NCBI GenBank assembly: GCA_017631725.1
Contig: JAGBSS010000007.1
Span: 1 to 16,044, forward strand
Direction: 5' to 3'
Length of the DNA stretch: 16,044 nt
Origin: Clostridia bacterium
Lineage (GTDB): Bacteria > Bacillota > Clostridia > Christensenellales > Borkfalkiaceae
Of this stretch, positions 13,867 to 16,044 are shown one piece after another (position 1 is the first letter of the stretch; each line of letters opens with the position of its first letter). The position numbers and the translations under genes were made by a program. The notes under the pieces are model-generated. The model did not search any database. It saw only the letters and a program-made list of their open reading frames with translations, and was not told the DNA's origin.

Positions 13867-14547
13867 TTATTTAGAAAGTTTTCTATTTTTAATTTTTGTT
13901 AGTTTTATATAAAAGCACGCAAGTAAAAATACCATTGCGGTTAAAATTATTCCCCACCAATTTACCCCTAAATATGGAAACTCTTTAATAAATCCAAAAG
14001 CACCTGCCGGCGAGTTCCAATCTAAGAAAAAGTAAGGATAGTTTCTCCCTTGACCAAAATTCCAATTTAAAACAAAGCCGATTGATGAAAATAAAAGGTA
14101 GTAAAAGAAAGGGATTGTTGCGTAAAGCCCTTCTCTATACTTATAATCTTCTTTGCTGTCTCTTAAAAAGAAATCTGCAATTGCAAACGCAGGCACGGTT
14201 ATATGGCACAATATATTGTTTATAGTCCAAGGATTATAGCCTTTTGCTAATGGCGCAAGCATAGTGCAATATATTAAACCCGTTACAGTTATAGATACGG
14301 TAAATACAAGTTTTAAAACATGCATCCATCTTTTTCTAACTATTTTATTAGTTTTATTTTCGTAAATTATCATTATTGCGCCAACTAAACTAACTACCCC
14401 CACCCAAATGTTAGACTGCGTGGTAAAATATAATATGTTGTGTGGCCCTGTGTAAGAAGTTGGCAATAAATTTAGCGTTACACCAACCACGGCAGACACA
14501 AACGTGGCTAATTTAAAAAACAAAGATACTTTTTCCGATTTAGTCAT
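13867..14547 (-). CDS. Pr6Pr-family six-helix membrane protein
   Basis: A 226-residue integral membrane protein with six likely helices (about 9-28, 44-62, 77-98, 110-128, 142-161, 196-216). Residues resembling the Pr6Pr family are FTTQSNIWVG (41-50), CHITVPAFAIADFF (114-127) with a conserved His and Asp in mid-membrane, and YPYFFLDW (170-177). The family's function is not established. ATG 14545-14547 follows AAGGTG. The only partner is the epimerase-fold gene 21 bases downstream. The preceding promoter is not clear: a TATTAA lies upstream without a good -35. Confidence 0.68.
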   Translation of the reverse strand: MTKSEKVSLFFKLATFVSAVVGVTLNLLPTSYTGPHNILYFTTQSNIWVGVVSLVGAIMIIYENKTNKIVRKRWMHVLKLVFTVSITVTGLIYCTMLAPLAKGYNPWTINNILCHITVPAFAIADFFLRDSKEDYKYREGLYATIPFFYYLLFSSIGFVLNWNFGQGRNYPYFFLDWNSPAGAFGFIKEFPYLGVNWWGIILTAMVFLLACFYIKLTKIKNRKLSK

Positions 14548-14585
14548 TTTTCACCTTTTTATTAATATGCGCCAATATTCGTTAA

Positions 14586-14611
14586 ATTAAACGTGCCCTT
14601 GCGGGCACGTT
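14586..14611 (-). terminator. Intrinsic terminator of the Pro/Ala/Tyr-rich membrane protein gene
   Basis: AACGTGCCC (14590-14598) pairs with GGGCACGTT (14603-14611) around a 4-base loop, and TTTAATTT follows on the minus strand. It lies just past the stop end at 14622. The T-run is broken, so termination may be incomplete and feed the Pr6Pr-like gene. Confidence 0.7.
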
Positions 14612-14621
14612 ATAATTTTTA

Positions 14622-16044
14622 TTATTTTTTTGCTTGCCTTGCTTCACGACGTTTTCTTAATTGTTCTCTATGGCGTTCTTCTTTTGCTTCTACTGCAAGT
14701 TTATAAGCCATATCTACGCTTTGTTTAGCAAGAGCTAAAGAATTTGCATCAACAACTTTAACAACCGTTAATTGTTCTCTTGCCTTGCCACTCTTTAACA
14801 TACTCTTTACTTCAAAGTTAACTAATGAGAACGAGCAAACTATTTTGCCTTGTTTAATTTGAATTTTTACAACACAATCTCTTCCAAAGAACACGCTCTC
14901 TGCGTAAGTTGCTTTGTTTACTTTAACACCATCTTTTGCAGCCGCATAAGAAGAAATTTGTTTATAATATTTCTTCATTTGTGCAGGAAGTGCTGCAATT
15001 TTTTCTTCTAATGTTAATTTAACAATTTCAAAAGAAGTATTTTCTTCTGGTTCTACAACTTCTTCTACTTCTTCTACAACCACAGGTGCAGGTTTAACAG
15101 CTTCTACCACGGGGGAAGGTGCTGGTGCTGGAGCAGGTGTTGGAGTTGGAGCAGGAGCAGGTGCACCGTAAGGAATACAAATAATTGTAGGTTGTTGTGC
15201 AGGTGCTGGTGCTGGAGCAGGAGTTTGTTGTATTACAGGATATGGCATATAGTATGGCATTGGTGGATATGGATATGGTGCGTATGGTGCTTGAGCATAG
15301 CCATATGGTGCTTGTGGGTATCCGTAAGGAGCAACAGGTTGTTGTGGGTATGCATAAGCATTAACAGGAGCAGGAGCAGGTTGAACAGGTTCTGCTACAG
15401 GAGCAGGCTCTTCTTTCTTAACTTCTACAACCGGTTCTTCAACGATAATAGGTTCTTCTACTATCTCTTCTTCAACAACTTCTTCTATTTCTTCAATTTC
15501 TTCTACAGGTTCATTAACCACTTCTTCAACTACTTCTTCTACAGGTTCTTCTGCAACTTCTTCAGCTAAAGGTAATAAAATTGGAGATTCTTCTTCTACT
15601 ATGTTTTCAGGAAGAGCATTTGAATCTATTCCGTAAACACCCTTTCTCTTATCTTTTGCAATCAATACACTATATATAATTGTTAAAACAAGTACAACTA
15701 AAAGTGCTATAACTAAATATAACCTTGGGAATGCAAAGAAATCTGCAAAACTTGTAATTCTTCCGTTTGCAACGTCTATTAAGATATAAACTGCAAGTGC
15801 GTTTACAATTAAAGGAAGTGCAATATGTGCAGGAGCAGAGTTAGAGAAATAACTTGAACCACGAATATAGTTTTTATCAAATGAGAATTTGAATAAATTT
15901 AATATAAACGAGAAAGTTGCTGCGATAAGCATTCCGCAAAGCGTAAAGTATAATGGAGCCCTTACTATATCTAAATAAGAGTTTAAATCAGATGCGCCTG
16001 CTATGCCACCAAGTAATTTACCTAAAATTCTTGGTGATGCAAAT
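14622..16044 (-). CDS. Pro/Ala/Tyr- and Glu-rich membrane protein, 5' end beyond the window
   Basis: The frame is open to the right edge: 37 more codons precede the ATG at 15932, which lacks a ribosome site, so the true start lies outside. The 473 residues visible hold three membrane helices (about 31-52, 72-90, 107-129, counted from the edge). An acidic Glu/Val/Pro stretch follows (about 150-213), then a Pro/Ala/Tyr/Gln low-complexity region (about 213-320). A folded C-terminal domain of about 110 residues (342-450) begins LTLEEKIAALP, includes SVFFGRDCVVKI, and ends in a basic Arg/Lys tail. The C-terminal domain resembles, from memory, a poorly described domain in uncultured clostridial proteins that carries a ...FGRN..AK..V.GK... 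pattern. The organisation suggests a membrane-tethered linker carrying a soluble module. No function is assigned. Confidence 0.75.
   Translation of the reverse strand, partial: FASPRILGKLLGGIAGASDLNSYLDIVRAPLYFTLCGMLIAATFSFILNLFKFSFDKNYIRGSSYFSNSAPAHIALPLIVNALAVYILIDVANGRITSFADFFAFPRLYLVIALLVVLVLTIIYSVLIAKDKRKGVYGIDSNALPENIVEEESPILLPLAEEVAEEPVEEVVEEVVNEPVEEIEEIEEVVEEEIVEEPIIVEEPVVEVKKEEPAPVAEPVQPAPAPVNAYAYPQQPVAPYGYPQAPYGYAQAPYAPYPYPPMPYYMPYPVIQQTPAPAPAPAQQPTIICIPYGAPAPAPTPTPAPAPAPSPVVEAVKPAPVVVEEVEEVVEPEENTSFEIVKLTLEEKIAALPAQMKKYYKQISSYAAAKDGVKVNKATYAESVFFGRDCVVKIQIKQGKIVCSFSLVNFEVKSMLKSGKAREQLTVVKVVDANSLALAKQSVDMAYKLAVEAKEERHREQLRKRREARQAKK

Noticed and set aside
15050..15560. Tandem GCAGGA/GGTGCT and TTCTTC repeats that look like a DNA satellite or CRISPR
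   Set aside because: They are codon-level repeats encoding Pro-Ala and Glu runs within one protein; there are no spacers and no fixed unit length.
15192..15569. A 125-residue plus-strand open frame rich in Trp, Arg, Phe and Tyr
   Set aside because: It is the mirror of the Glu- and Pro/Ala-rich low-complexity region of the minus-strand gene; no ribosome site and unnatural composition.

Overview
The window is a roughly 16 kb, AT-rich stretch from a low-GC Gram-positive bacterium, most likely an uncultured Clostridia-type Firmicute. The basis is AAGGAGG-type ribosome sites, consensus TTGACA/TATAAT promoters, many U-tailed intrinsic terminators, a PucR/CdaR regulator, a TPP riboswitch in front of thiT, and the rpsF-ssb-rpsR operon. 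The lineage is inferred from style only; no 16S rRNA or other lineage marker is present. There is no CRISPR array, transposase, phage module or tRNA. It reads as ordinary chromosomal core and housekeeping DNA with a few lineage-specific surface or membrane genes.

Layout, left to right. The 3' end of an unknown + strand gene (1-114) converges on and overlaps a minus-strand pair: PucR/CdaR-type regulator, then S41 peptidase (2170 to 106). A divergent pair follows: an XRE repressor (+) and a SHOCT-domain membrane protein (-). They share a short intergenic region holding a perfect-consensus promoter overlaid by two operator-like palindromes exactly 30 bp apart. Next, on the minus strand, come an MsmK/UgpC-type sugar ABC ATPase with no permease nearby and a YfbR-like HD 5'-nucleotidase. 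Divergent from the nucleotidase is a very compact TPP riboswitch, its terminator, and thiT (+). A gene-poor 320-base gap may hold a small RNA. The rpsF-ssb-rpsR operon (-) follows, with a strong promoter and a possible S6:S18 autoregulatory leader.

The most unusual object is a membrane-anchored repeat protein (10353 to 7729, -), about 873 residues, whose reading frame is cut by a single in-frame TAA at 8314-8316. The repeat pattern continues in the same frame on both sides of the stop. Upstream of it are a cca-type tRNA nucleotidyltransferase (-), apparently transcribed as a leaderless mRNA from an extended -10 promoter, and a divergent YegS/DagK-type lipid kinase (+). The window closes with a minus-strand pair (Pr6Pr-like membrane protein, then an aldose-1-epimerase-fold protein) and a Pro/Ala/Tyr- and Glu-rich membrane protein that runs off the right edge.

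Several starts were moved to the ATG that has a good ribosome site, away from longer openings with TTG or an unsupported upstream codon: 2880, 4537, 5414, 7586 and 10353. I found no clear new defence or mobile system. The best candidates for new biology are the interrupted repeat protein, the XRE/SHOCT switch, the possible small RNA at about 6303-6392, and the HD-to-HE change in the nucleotidase.
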